A stretch of 64,000 nucleotides of DNA from Paracoccaceae bacterium. GTDB lineage: Bacteria > Pseudomonadota > Alphaproteobacteria > Rhodobacterales > Rhodobacteraceae. The notes under the pieces were generated by a model that ran no database searches, was not told the origin of the DNA, and saw only the letters and a list, made by a program, of their open reading frames with translations. Below are positions 9,118 to 17,276 of the stretch, in pieces (the first letter of the stretch is position 1; each line of letters starts with the position of its first letter). Both the position numbers and the translations under genes were made by a program. Location of the stretch: positions 780,198 through 844,197 of the forward strand of contig JAAFAB010000001.1 of NCBI GenBank assembly GCA_018222585.1, read 5' to 3'.

Positions 9118-9133
9118 GAGCGGGGCTGACAGC

Positions 9134-9172
9134 CCAAACGGACCGTGCCACCGCTGCCCACAGCCCGTTTGG
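9134..9172. promoter_or_regulatory. inverted repeat upstream of the dehydrogenase operon (candidate Lrp operator)
   Basis: Two 8-base arms, CCAAACGG (9134-9141) and CCGTTTGG (9165-9172), centred 31 bases apart, sit between the Lrp gene and the dehydrogenase. The spacing is close to three helical turns, which suits a multimeric Lrp protein. There is no T-tract and the loop is long, so an operator is likelier than a terminator. Confidence 0.5.
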
Positions 9173-9250
9173 TCCGTGGCGGCGGCGCAGTTCGGTCTTA
9201 CCTGCCGTGCGAAGCTGCGATGCTTCCCTCGAACAGAAGGGAGCCCGCAC

Positions 9251-10720
9251 ATGCATATCTCGGACATCTCCGGCACCATCGCCGAAAGCCTGCTGATCCA
9301 TCGCCGGTCCCATATCGGCGGCCAGTGGGTCGAGGCCGACGACGGCGCCACCTTTGCCGTCACCAATCCCGCCGATGGCCAGACCCTGTGCCAGGTCGCA
9401 AGCCTCGGTGCCGATCAGGCCGCCAGCGCCGTCGATGCCGCCTCGGCGGCCTTCCCCGCCTGGGCCGCCACCCTGCCGCAGGACCGCGCCCGCATCCTGC
9501 GCCGCTGGCACGACCTGGTGCTGGCCCACAAGGAGGAACTGGCCCGGATCATGGTACTGGAACAGGGCAAGCCCCTCTCCGAGGCGCGCGGGGAAATCGA
9601 CTATGGCGCCGGCTTCATCGAGTTCTACGCCGAAGAGACCAAGCGCCCCAATATCGAGGGTGTCACCAGCCACCTGCCCGATGCCGAGGTCGAGATCTGG
9701 CGCGAACCGCTCGGCGTCGCGGCCCTTGTCACGCCGTGGAACTTCCCTTCGGCCATGGTGACCCGCAAGGCCGCCGCCGCGCTGGCGGCGGGCTGCACCG
9801 TGGTCGTGCACCCCTCCGCCGAAACGCCGCTGTCGGCGCTGGCGCTGGCCGAGCTGGCCCAGCAGGCGGGCCTGCCTGATGGTGTCTTCAACGTCGTGAC
9901 CGGCAAGGCCCCGGTGATCGTCGGGCGCTGGATGGAAGACAAGCGCATCCGGGCGCTGTCCTTCACCGGTTCGACAGAGGTCGGGCGGCTGCTCTACCGC
10001 CGGTCCGCCGAGACGGTGAAACGGCTGGTGCTTGAGCTTGGCGGCCACGCGCCCTTCATCGTCTTCGCCGATGCCGACATGGAGCGCGCCGTGTCCGAGG
10101 CGATCAAGGCCAAGTTCGCCACCTCCGGGCAGGACTGCCTGGGTGCCAACCGCTTCCTGGTCGAACGCCCGGTCTACGAGGAATTCTGCCGCCGCTTCAC
10201 CGAGGCGACGCAGGCGCTGACCCTCGGCACCGGGATGGAGGATCCCGACATCGGTCCGCTGATGAACGAGGGCGCCGTGGCCAAACAGGAAAGCCAGGTG
10301 GCCGATGCGGTCGCCAAGGGCGCGACGCTGCTGACCGGCGGCAAGCGCGACGATCTGGGGCCGCTCTTCTACCAGCCGACGGTGCTGGCCGACGTGCCCG
10401 CCGAGGCGCTGATCATGTCGGAAGAGACCTTCGGCCCCGTCGCCGCCATCGCCCCCTTCGATACCGAGGACGAGGCGCTCTCCCGCGCCAATGCCACCGA
10501 ATACGGCCTCGTCGCCTACCTGCACACGCTGGATCCGCGCCGCATCTACCGCCTGTCGCGCGGGCTGGAGTTCGGCATGGTCGCCGTCAACCGCACCAAG
10601 GTCACCGGCGCGCCGATCCCCTTCGGCGGCATGAAGCAATCCGGTGTCGGCCGCGAAGGCGCCCGCCAGGGCCTCGAAGCCTTCACCGAGGTCAAATACG
10701 TCTGCCGCGACTGGGCCTGA
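9251..10720 (+). CDS. gabD: NAD(P)-dependent succinate-semialdehyde dehydrogenase
   Basis: A 489-residue aldehyde dehydrogenase of the GabD type. It has [20 protein letters not shown] (cofactor-binding), the catalytic base Glu262 in [12 protein letters not shown], and the nucleophile Cys296 in [12 protein letters not shown]. The '[21 protein letters not shown]' stretch and the C-terminal [20 protein letters not shown] tail are characteristic of succinate/glutarate semialdehyde dehydrogenases. The ATG at 9251 follows AGAAGGGAG; an in-frame start at 9176 would read through the operator region. With the aminotransferase 52 bases downstream it would turn GABA, via succinate semialdehyde, into succinate. 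Glutarate semialdehyde is an alternative substrate. Confidence 0.88.
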   Translation: MHISDISGTIAESLLIHRRSHIGGQWVEADDGATFAVTNPADGQTLCQVASLGADQAASAVDAASAAFPAWAATLPQDRARILRRWHDLVLAHKEELARIMVLEQGKPLSEARGEIDYGAGFIEFYAEETKRPNIEGVTSHLPDAEVEIWREPLGVAALVTPWNFPSAMVTRKAAAALAAGCTVVVHPSAETPLSALALAELAQQAGLPDGVFNVVTGKAPVIVGRWMEDKRIRALSFTGSTEVGRLLYRRSAETVKRLVLELGGHAPFIVFADADMERAVSEAIKAKFATSGQDCLGANRFLVERPVYEEFCRRFTEATQALTLGTGMEDPDIGPLMNEGAVAKQESQVADAVAKGATLLTGGKRDDLGPLFYQPTVLADVPAEALIMSEETFGPVAAIAPFDTEDEALSRANATEYGLVAYLHTLDPRRIYRLSRGLEFGMVAVNRTKVTGAPIPFGGMKQSGVGREGARQGLEAFTEVKYVCRDWA

Positions 10721-10772
10721 AGCTGGGCCCTACCCCGCCGGCAAAAGCAGAATTCAGAAGAAAGAGGACGAC

Positions 10773-12143
10773 ATGCTGAAGAACACGCAACTTGAAGACT
10801 GGGACCGCGAGAACTTCTTCCACCCCTCCACCCACCTGGCGGAATTCGCCCGGGGCAACCTGGCGCAGCGCGTCGTCACCGGCGGCTCGGGCTGCCATAT
10901 CGAGGACAGCGCGGGCAACCGCCTGCTGGATGCCTTCGCCGGTCTCTACTGCGTGAACGTCGGCTATGGCCGCCCCGAGATCGCCGAGGCCATCGCCGCC
11001 CAGGCGCGCGAGCTGGCCTATTACCACGCCTACGTGGGGCACGGCACCGAGGCCTCGATCACCCTGTCGAAGATGATCCTCGACCGTGCGCCCGCGGGCA
11101 TGTCCAAAGTCTATTTCGGCCTCGGCGGCTCGGATGCGAACGAGACCAACGTCAAGCTGGTCTGGTACTACAACAACATCCGTGGCCTGCCCGAGAAGAA
11201 GAAGATCATTTCGCGCTGGCGCGGCTATCACGGCTCGGGGCTGATGACCGGCTCGCTCACCGGGCTGGAAGCCTTCCAGAAGAAGTTCGACCTGCCGCTG
11301 GATCGCGTGCTGCACACCGATGCGCCCTACTACTTCCGCCGCAAGGACCTGGGCCAGTCCGAGGCCGAGTTCGTCGCCCAGTGCGTCGCCTCGCTGGAAG
11401 AGCTGATCGACCGCGAAGGCGCAGATACCATCGCCGCCTTCATCGGCGAACCGGCGCTTGGCACCGGAGGCCTCGTGCCCCCGCCCGAAGGCTACTGGCC
11501 CGCGATCCAGGAGGTGCTGGACCGCCACGATATCCTGCTGATCGCCGACGAGGTTGTGACCGGCTTCGGGCGCCTCGGCTCGATGTTCGGCTCTGACCAC
11601 TACGGGATGCGGCCTGACCTGATCACCATCGCCAAGGGGCTGACCTCGGCCTATGCGCCTCTGTCGGGCTCCATCGTGGGTGACAAGATGTGGAAGGTGC
11701 TGGAGCAGGGCACCGACGAGAACGGCCCGATCGGCCACGGCTGGACCTACTCGGCCCACCCCATCGGGGCGGCGGCGGGTGTCGCCAACCTGAAGCTGAT
11801 CGACGAGCTGGGGCTGGTCGAGAACGCCGGCAAGGTCGGCGCCCACCTGAAGGCGGCGCTGAAGGACGCCCTGGGCGATCACCCCAATGTCGGCGACATC
11901 CGGGGCCAGGGCCTGCTCTGCGCCGTGGAGTTCGTCGAGGAGCGTGAGGGCCGCAGCTTCTTCGACCCCAAGCGCGGGGTTGGTGCCGCCGTCAACGCCG
12001 CCCTGCTGGGCCGGGGCGTGATCAGCCGCGCCATGCCGCAGGGGGATATCCTGGGCTTCGCCCCGCCCTTCTGCCTGACCGAGGCAGAGGCCGAGGAAAT
12101 CGCCGGCAAGCTGGCCGACTCGGTGAAGGACGTGCTGGGCTGA
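10773..12143 (+). CDS. class III (omega) aminotransferase, GABA/putrescine-pyruvate type
   Basis: A 456-residue PLP enzyme of the class III fold. The Schiff-base lysine is Lys288 in [15 protein letters not shown], and the PLP-binding Asp lies in [16 protein letters not shown]. Substrate-side features include [18 protein letters not shown], '[14 protein letters not shown]' and '[20 protein letters not shown]', as in pyruvate-dependent omega-transaminases such as SpuC and GABA-pyruvate transaminases. RBS AAAGAGGA precedes the ATG. It lies directly downstream of the succinate-semialdehyde dehydrogenase and is followed by a strong terminator, so the two genes form a transamination/oxidation pair. 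Beta-alanine or putrescine remain possible donors. Confidence 0.87.
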   Translation: MLKNTQLEDWDRENFFHPSTHLAEFARGNLAQRVVTGGSGCHIEDSAGNRLLDAFAGLYCVNVGYGRPEIAEAIAAQARELAYYHAYVGHGTEASITLSKMILDRAPAGMSKVYFGLGGSDANETNVKLVWYYNNIRGLPEKKKIISRWRGYHGSGLMTGSLTGLEAFQKKFDLPLDRVLHTDAPYYFRRKDLGQSEAEFVAQCVASLEELIDREGADTIAAFIGEPALGTGGLVPPPEGYWPAIQEVLDRHDILLIADEVVTGFGRLGSMFGSDHYGMRPDLITIAKGLTSAYAPLSGSIVGDKMWKVLEQGTDENGPIGHGWTYSAHPIGAAAGVANLKLIDELGLVENAGKVGAHLKAALKDALGDHPNVGDIRGQGLLCAVEFVEEREGRSFFDPKRGVGAAVNAALLGRGVISRAMPQGDILGFAPPFCLTEAEAEEIAGKLADSVKDVLG

Positions 12144-12193
12144 CAGCGCCCCGAGCCGCAGACGGACTGCGGCAGGACCAGAGCCAGACCCCG

Positions 12194-12222
12194 CCCCCGG
12201 CGCCTCTCGCGCCGGGGGTTTT
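12194..12222 (+). terminator. Rho-independent terminator after the aminotransferase
   Basis: A 10-bp perfect stem (CCCCCGGCGC/GCGCCGGGGG, 12194-12203 with 12209-12218), a 5-base loop and TTTT at 12219-12222, 50 bases after the aminotransferase stop. It separates the operon from the thiamine riboswitch. Confidence 0.88.
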
Positions 12223-12292
12223 CGCGTTCCGCGCAGGGCCGCGAGAAGCCCTCTGGACATCCGCCCCGGGCACGCGTTAACCCTAGGCCATC

Positions 12293-12382
12293 CGACAGGG
12301 GCGTCCGCGATGCGGGCTGAGAAGCACCCTTTGAACCTGAACCAGATCATGCTGGCGTAGGAAGTCGCGGACCCCTCCTGTC
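12293..12382 (+). promoter_or_regulatory. TPP (thiamine pyrophosphate) riboswitch
   Basis: The conserved THI-box core is plain: CTGAGA at 12317-12322 and the ACCTGA...GATCATGCTGGCGTAGGAA segment at 12335-12363. An outer P1 stem is formed by GACAGGGG (12294-12301) with CCCCTCCTGTC (12372-12382), and GTCCGCGA/TCGCGGAC gives a further helix. It lies 68 bases upstream of thiM. The short distance favours control of ribosome access to thiM, but no terminator or sequestering alternative fold was worked out. Confidence 0.96.
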
Positions 12383-12450
12383 ACGAGGCCCTGTCACGGG
12401 GCCTGCCGCCGCAGGGGACCTCCGTCCTTCCGCGCCCCAAGGAGCCCGGA

Positions 12451-13251
12451 ATGACCGATTGGGGAACCCCTCTCACCGCCATGCGCGACACTGCACCGCT
12501 GGTGCACTGCATGACGAATTACGTCTCGATGAACATCATGGCCAACGTGCTGCTGGCCAGCGGTGCCTCGCCCGCCATGGTTCCTGCCGAGGACGAGGCT
12601 GCCGAGTTCACCGGCATCACCAGCGCGCTGGCGATCAACATCGGCACCCTCTCGCAGCCCTGGCTGCGGGCGATGGAGGCTTCGGCCAGGGTGGCGGGCG
12701 AGCGCGGCATCCCCTGGGTGCTGGACCCGGTCGCGGTCGGCGCCACCGCCTTCCGCAACAGCGCCTCGACCGCGCTGCTGAAGCTCTCGCCCCCGATCAT
12801 CAAGGGCAATGCATCCGAGGTGATCGCCCTGGCTGGCATCGGCGCAGGCATCACCGCCAAGGGCAAGGGCGCCGATGCGGTTCACGGCGTGGACGCTGCC
12901 ATCGAGCCGGCCATCGAACTGGCCCGCCAGAGCGGCGCCGTGGTGGCGGTGACCGGCCCCGAGGACTTCATCACCGACGGCGCCACCCACTACCGGGTCG
13001 CCAATGGCGATGCGCTGATGCCGAAGGTCACCGCGCTCGGCTGCGCCCTTGGCGGCGTGGTGGGCGCCTTCGCGGCCAGCGGAGACCGGCTGCAGGGCAC
13101 CGTCGCGGCGCTGGCCTACTACGGGCTGGCCGGAGAGATCGCCGCCGAGGGTGCCGAGGGCCCCGGCAGCTTCGCCATGCGCTTCGTCGATGCGCTGGCC
13201 CAGATCGACGCGGCGCAGCTCACGGAGCGCGCCCGGGTCCGCGCGGCATGA
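12451..13251 (+). CDS. thiM: hydroxyethylthiazole kinase
   Basis: A 266-residue kinase that phosphorylates 4-methyl-5-(2-hydroxyethyl)thiazole so it can be joined to the pyrimidine by ThiE. Family features: CMTNYVSMNIMANVLLASGA near the N-terminus, 'PWVLDPVAVGATAFR', 'IIKGNASEVIALAG' and, near the C-terminus, VTALGCALGGVVGAF, equivalent to the family's GC-containing catalytic loop. An AAGGAGC precedes the ATG. First gene after the TPP riboswitch; the stop overlaps the thiE start. Confidence 0.95.
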   Translation: MTDWGTPLTAMRDTAPLVHCMTNYVSMNIMANVLLASGASPAMVPAEDEAAEFTGITSALAINIGTLSQPWLRAMEASARVAGERGIPWVLDPVAVGATAFRNSASTALLKLSPPIIKGNASEVIALAGIGAGITAKGKGADAVHGVDAAIEPAIELARQSGAVVAVTGPEDFITDGATHYRVANGDALMPKVTALGCALGGVVGAFAASGDRLQGTVAALAYYGLAGEIAAEGAEGPGSFAMRFVDALAQIDAAQLTERARVRAA

Positions 13252-13874
13252 ACACCCGGGTCACCTCACGGCTGATCCCGGGGGTCTACTTCGTCACCCC
13301 GGACGGCGCCGATGCGGCTCTGGTGCTGGCGGCGATGCGCGGCGGCGCGGCGATGATCCAGCTGCGCGACAAGCACGCCACGGATGCCGAGCTGACCGCC
13401 CTCGCCCGGCGCGTCCTGCCGGATCTGCGCGCGGCGGGCGTGCCGCTGGTGATCAACGACCGGCTGGAGGTGACGCTGGCCGTCGGGGCTGACGGGCTGC
13501 ACATCGGACAGGGCGACGGCGATGCCGCCGAGGCGCTGGCGGCACTGGCGCCCGGGCAGATGCTTGGCGTCTCGGTCGAGGCGCTGGCGCATCTGCCTGC
13601 CCTGCCGCCGGGCGTCGATCACATCGGCGTCGGCCCGGTGCGCGCCACGGCGACCAAGCCCGACCACGCCGCCCCCATCGGCTTTGCCGGTCTGGCCGAG
13701 ATCACCCGCGCCGCGCCGGTGCCGGTGGTGGCCATCGGCGGGCTGAAGGCCGCCGACACGGTGCCCGTGCGCATGGCGGGCTGCGCCGGCATCGCGGTGG
13801 TCAGCGCCATCTCGGCCGCCGCCGACCCCGAGGCCGCGACCCGCGCCCTCGTCGAAAGCTGGAGGCAGCGATGA
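13248..13874 (+). CDS. thiE: thiamine-phosphate synthase
   Basis: A 208-residue TIM-barrel enzyme that condenses HMP-pyrophosphate with thiazole phosphate. Motifs in order: GAAMIQLRDK, LVINDRLEVTL, DGLHIGQGD, DHIGVGPVRATATKPDHA, VAIGGL and IAVVSAISAA. The ATG at 13248 overlaps the thiM stop. The 3' end overlaps thiD by 4 bases, so all three synthetic genes are translationally coupled. Confidence 0.96.
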   Translation: MNTRVTSRLIPGVYFVTPDGADAALVLAAMRGGAAMIQLRDKHATDAELTALARRVLPDLRAAGVPLVINDRLEVTLAVGADGLHIGQGDGDAAEALAALAPGQMLGVSVEALAHLPALPPGVDHIGVGPVRATATKPDHAAPIGFAGLAEITRAAPVPVVAIGGLKAADTVPVRMAGCAGIAVVSAISAAADPEAATRALVESWRQR

Positions 13875-14665
13875 TCCCCAACGTCCTTTCCATTGCCGGT
13901 TCCGACCCTTCGGGCGGGGCGGGGATACAGGCCGATCTCAAGGCGATCTCGGCCAATGGCGGCTATGCCATGGCCGTGCTGACGGCGCTGACGGCGCAGA
14001 ACACCCAAGGGGTACACGCCGCGCAGCTGGTCGAGCCCGATTTCATCCGCGCCCAGCTGGACGCGATCTTCGAGGATATCGAGGTGCAGGCGGTGAAAAT
14101 CGGGATGCTGGGCAGCGCCGGCATCATCCGCTGCGTCGCCGAGGTCCTCTCCGGGCGGAACCTGCCCGTGGTGCTCGATCCTGTCATGGTGGCGAAATCC
14201 GGCGACCGGTTGCTGGCCGCCGAGGCCGTCGCCGCCCTGCCCGAGTTGCTGCCGCTGGCCAGCGTTATCACCCCCAACCTGCCCGAGGCCGCCGACCTGC
14301 TGGGCGCGCCCGAGGCATCCAGCCGTGCCGGGATGCAGGAACAGGCCCACGCCCTGCGCGCGCTTGGGGCCCGGGCGGTGCTGTTGAAGGGCGGCCACCT
14401 CGCGGGCGGTGACAGCCCCGACCTGCTGGTCACCGAGACGGGCGAAAGCTGGATCGAAGCGCCACGCATCGCCGGACCCGCCGCCCATGGCACCGGCTGC
14501 ACGCTGTCCTCGGCGCTGGCCACCCAGCTGGCCCAGGGCCTGCCCCTGCCCGAGGCCACTGCCCGGGCCAAGCACTACATCACCGGCGCCATCGCGGGCG
14601 CCCGTCACCTCTCGGTCGGGCGGGGCCACGGCCCCACCGACCATTTCTTCGCCCATAGGAGCTGA
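13871..14665 (+). CDS. thiD: bifunctional hydroxymethylpyrimidine/HMP-phosphate kinase
   Basis: A 264-residue ribokinase-fold enzyme that phosphorylates HMP twice to give the ThiE co-substrate. Diagnostic segments are LSIAGSDPSGGAGIQADLKA at the N-terminus, 'TALTAQNTQGV', 'VKIGMLGS', 'PVVLDPVMVAKSGDRLL', 'VITPNLPEAADLLG' and the C-terminal anion hole AAHGTGCTLSSALA. Its ATG overlaps the thiE stop. A pyrimidine transporter operon follows after 3 bases, which suits salvage of exogenous HMP. Confidence 0.96.
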   Translation: MIPNVLSIAGSDPSGGAGIQADLKAISANGGYAMAVLTALTAQNTQGVHAAQLVEPDFIRAQLDAIFEDIEVQAVKIGMLGSAGIIRCVAEVLSGRNLPVVLDPVMVAKSGDRLLAAEAVAALPELLPLASVITPNLPEAADLLGAPEASSRAGMQEQAHALRALGARAVLLKGGHLAGGDSPDLLVTETGESWIEAPRIAGPAAHGTGCTLSSALATQLAQGLPLPEATARAKHYITGAIAGARHLSVGRGHGPTDHFFAHRS

Positions 14666-14668
14666 GCA

Positions 14669-15595
14669 ATGCGCAAGACCCTGACTGCCCTCATCGCCCT
14701 TCTGCCGCTGCCCGTCGCAGCCGAGCCCTTCTCGGTCATGCTGGACTGGTTCGTGAACCCCGACCACGGCCCGATCATCGTCGCCGAGCAACGCGGCTAT
14801 TTCGCCGAGGCCGGGTTGGAGGTGCAGATCATCGCCCCCGCCGATCCCGCCGATCCGCCCAAGATGGTCGCCGCCGGAGAGGTCGACCTGGCGGTCAGCT
14901 ACCAACCCCAGCTCTACCTGCAGCACGATGCAGGGCTGCCGGTGAAGCGGGTCGGCACGCTGATCGACAGCCCGCTCTATTGCGTCATGGTGGATGCGGA
15001 CGGGCCGGTGCAGAGCCTTGCCGACATGGCCGGCCGCCGCGTCGGCTTCTCGGTCGCGGGGATTGAGGAGGCCCTGCTGCACCGGATGCTGCGTCACAAC
15101 GGGGTCGAGCCCTCGGAGGTGACCCAGATCAACGTCAACTTCTCGCTGACCCCGGCGCTGGTCTCGGACCAGGTGGATGCGGTCTCGGGCGCCTTCCGCA
15201 ATTTCGAACTGCACCAGATGACCGGCGTGGGCCGCGAGGGGCATTGCTTCCTGCCGGAAGAGAACGGCGTGCCGGCCTATGACGAGCTGATCTACCTTGC
15301 CGCCAGCGAGTCCGCCGAGGATCCGCGCATCGCCGCCTTCCTGGAGGCAACCGGGCGCGCCGCGCGCGAGATCGCCGCGGCCCCGGAAGCGGGCTGGGCC
15401 GATTTCTCGGGCTATTCCGCAGAGGTGGACGATGCGCTGAACCGGCTGGCCTGGGACGACAGCTATCCGCATTTCGCCACCGATCCGGCGGCGCTGGACC
15501 GCAGCCGCTACGCGGACTTCGGCACCTACATGGTCGAGATGGGCCTGATCGGGGCCGCGCCCAAGGTGTCGGAGATCGCCCTGGCCGCGCGATGA
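14669..15595 (+). CDS. thiY: HMP/formylaminopyrimidine ABC transporter substrate-binding protein (ThiY-like, NMT1/THI5 family)
   Basis: A 308-residue periplasmic protein with a short Sec signal (MRKTLTALIALLPLPVAAEP). The mature start 'FSVMLDWFVNPDHGPIIVAE' and the 'GEVDLAVSYQPQLYLQ', 'VGFSVAGIEEALLHRML' and 'VDAVSGAFRNFELHQM' segments are those of the ThiY/THI5-like pyrimidine-binding proteins. AGGAG lies 8 bases upstream of the ATG. Its place directly after thiD, under the TPP riboswitch and before a matching ATPase and permease, supports uptake of a thiamine pyrimidine precursor. Whether the ligand is HMP or FAMP is not visible. Confidence 0.9.
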   Translation: MRKTLTALIALLPLPVAAEPFSVMLDWFVNPDHGPIIVAEQRGYFAEAGLEVQIIAPADPADPPKMVAAGEVDLAVSYQPQLYLQHDAGLPVKRVGTLIDSPLYCVMVDADGPVQSLADMAGRRVGFSVAGIEEALLHRMLRHNGVEPSEVTQINVNFSLTPALVSDQVDAVSGAFRNFELHQMTGVGREGHCFLPEENGVPAYDELIYLAASESAEDPRIAAFLEATGRAAREIAAAPEAGWADFSGYSAEVDDALNRLAWDDSYPHFATDPAALDRSRYADFGTYMVEMGLIGAAPKVSEIALAAR

Positions 15596-16287
15596 GGGTG
15601 GCGGGCCTGCAGGGCCGTGTCCTGCTGGAGGGGCAGGAGCTGGTCCGCGACCTGGACCTGGAGCTGCCGCTTGGCTGGACCTGCCTGCTGGGCCCGTCGG
15701 GCGCGGGCAAGTCGACGCTGCTGCGCCTGCTGGCCGGACTGCCCGCGGGCGCCCGGCTGGAGGGGCGGCGTGTCGCGCCGGCGCGCATCGGCTGGCTGGC
15801 CCAGCAGGACCTGTTGCAGGATCGGCTGAGCCTTGCCGCAAACGTTCAACTGGCCGCCAGGCTGCGCGGCGCCCGGCCCGACCCGGCCCGCGCCGAGGCG
15901 ATGCTGGCGGCGGTCGGCCTTGCCGGGCGCGGTCGGGAGCGGCCGGAGGTGCTCTCGGGCGGGCAGCGGCAGCGGGTGGCCCTGGCGCGGGTGCTCTTCG
16001 ACGCCGCGCCGCTGGTGCTGCTGGATGAGCCCTTCTCGGCGCTGGACCCGGCCACCCGGGCGGGGATGCAGGCGCTGGCCCATGCGCGGTTGCAGGGCCG
16101 CCGGGTGATGATGGTCACCCATGATCCCGCCGAGGCGCTGCGCCTCGGCGACCGGGTCCTGCTGCTGAAGGAGCGCGCCCTGCACGATCTGCCTCCCCTC
16201 GCCCCGCCCCATCCCCGCGCCCCGGACGACCCCGAACTGGCGCTTTGCGCCGCCCGTTTGCTGGCCCGCTTGGCGGAGGTCGCATGA
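15592..16287 (+). CDS. thiZ: thiamine-precursor ABC transporter ATP-binding protein (ThiZ-like)
   Basis: A 231-residue ATPase with Walker A GPSGAGKST, a short LAQQDLLQDRL Q-loop, signature [15 protein letters not shown], Walker B LVLLDEPFSALD and the switch His in MMVTHDPAEALRLGDRV. At 231 residues it is compact, as in other nitrate/taurine/pyrimidine-type importers. Start and stop both overlap their neighbours by 4 bases. The role follows from its position between the ThiY-like binding protein and the permease. Confidence 0.9.
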   Translation: MRVAGLQGRVLLEGQELVRDLDLELPLGWTCLLGPSGAGKSTLLRLLAGLPAGARLEGRRVAPARIGWLAQQDLLQDRLSLAANVQLAARLRGARPDPARAEAMLAAVGLAGRGRERPEVLSGGQRQRVALARVLFDAAPLVLLDEPFSALDPATRAGMQALAHARLQGRRVMMVTHDPAEALRLGDRVLLLKERALHDLPPLAPPHPRAPDDPELALCAARLLARLAEVA

Positions 16288-17000
16288 GCCGCCTTCTGCC
16301 CCTGCTGCTGCCCCTTCTCGCCTGGGGCGCTTTCAGCCTGTCGGGCCTTGTCCCGCCCTATATCCTGCCCGCCCCGCAGGACGTGGCGGTGACGCTCGTG
16401 ACCGAGGCGGGGGTGCTCTGGCCCAACCTGCTGGTGACGCTCTCGGAGACGCTGGCCGGGCTCGCCCTGGGCCTGGTGCTGGGGGCTGCGGTGGCGGTGG
16501 CGATGACGCTCTCGCCGCGACTCGGACGGCTGGCCGGGCCGGGGCTGGTCGCCTCGCAGGCGCTGCCGGTCTTCGTGCTGGCGCCGGTGCTGACGCTGTG
16601 GATGGGCTACGGGCCGGGGCCGAAGGTGGCGATGACGGTGCTGCTGGTCTTCTTCCCCGTCGCCTCGGGCCTGCGCGACGGGCTGGCGGCGACCCCGCCC
16701 GCCGTGCTGGACCTCGCCCGGATCAGCGGCGCCTCGCCCCTGCGCACCCTGCTCTGGCTGCGCCTGCCCCATGCCCTGCCCCACCTCGGCGCGGCGCTGC
16801 GCATCGCCGTCACCTATGCGCCGACCGGCGCGGTGATCGGAGAATGGGTCGGCGCCTCGCAGGGATTGGGTTACCTGATGCTGATGGCCAATGCGCGGAT
16901 GAAGATCGATCTGATGTTCGCCGCCCTGGTGCTGATCGTCGCGATGACACTGGTGCTGAATCTCGGCACCGACCGGCTATTGCGACGCGTAGGCATGTAG
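16284..17000 (+). CDS. thiX: thiamine-precursor ABC transporter permease (ThiX-like)
   Basis: A 238-residue, about six-helix permease of the BPD-type family. The coupling loop is 'DLARISGASPLRTLLWLRLP', followed by HALPHLGAALRIAVTYAPTG, 'GEWVGASQGLGYLM' and 'MLMANARMKIDLMFAALVL', as in the SsuC/ThiX group. The ATG at 16284 overlaps the ATPase stop; the in-frame upstream ATG at 16245 lies inside that gene. Last gene of the thiamine salvage operon. A hairpin without T-tract (GCGCCC/GGGCGC, 17019-17035) follows. Confidence 0.9.
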   Translation: MSRLLPLLLPLLAWGAFSLSGLVPPYILPAPQDVAVTLVTEAGVLWPNLLVTLSETLAGLALGLVLGAAVAVAMTLSPRLGRLAGPGLVASQALPVFVLAPVLTLWMGYGPGPKVAMTVLLVFFPVASGLRDGLAATPPAVLDLARISGASPLRTLLWLRLPHALPHLGAALRIAVTYAPTGAVIGEWVGASQGLGYLMLMANARMKIDLMFAALVLIVAMTLVLNLGTDRLLRRVGM

Positions 17001-17276
17001 ACCTGGCCTCGGTGGTCCGCGCCCATTCCGGGCGCTGGATATGGGCTTTTCCAATTGGTTGTCCCGGGCATTCCGGCACCCGCCCGGGATTGCCGATGCC
17101 GCGCGAACTCAGGCAAAACCAAGGCAGAGGACCTCTTTGCAACAGCAAGTCCGATATTGCGCGTATGCCCATGTTAATGAATTGACCATACGGCGCTCGA
17201 TCGTGCTTATTGAGCGCAAGATGGCCGCCACCAATTTCAAGGCGGAATCCGGGGACAGACATTTAGAGGGACTATC

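Noticed and set aside
9044-10639. 531-residue minus-strand frame over gabD
   Set aside because: Shadow of the aldehyde dehydrogenase, which has its catalytic Cys and Glu in place.
13619-15841. 740-residue minus-strand frame over thiE-thiY
   Set aside because: It overlaps three well-recognised thi genes and has no domain of its own.
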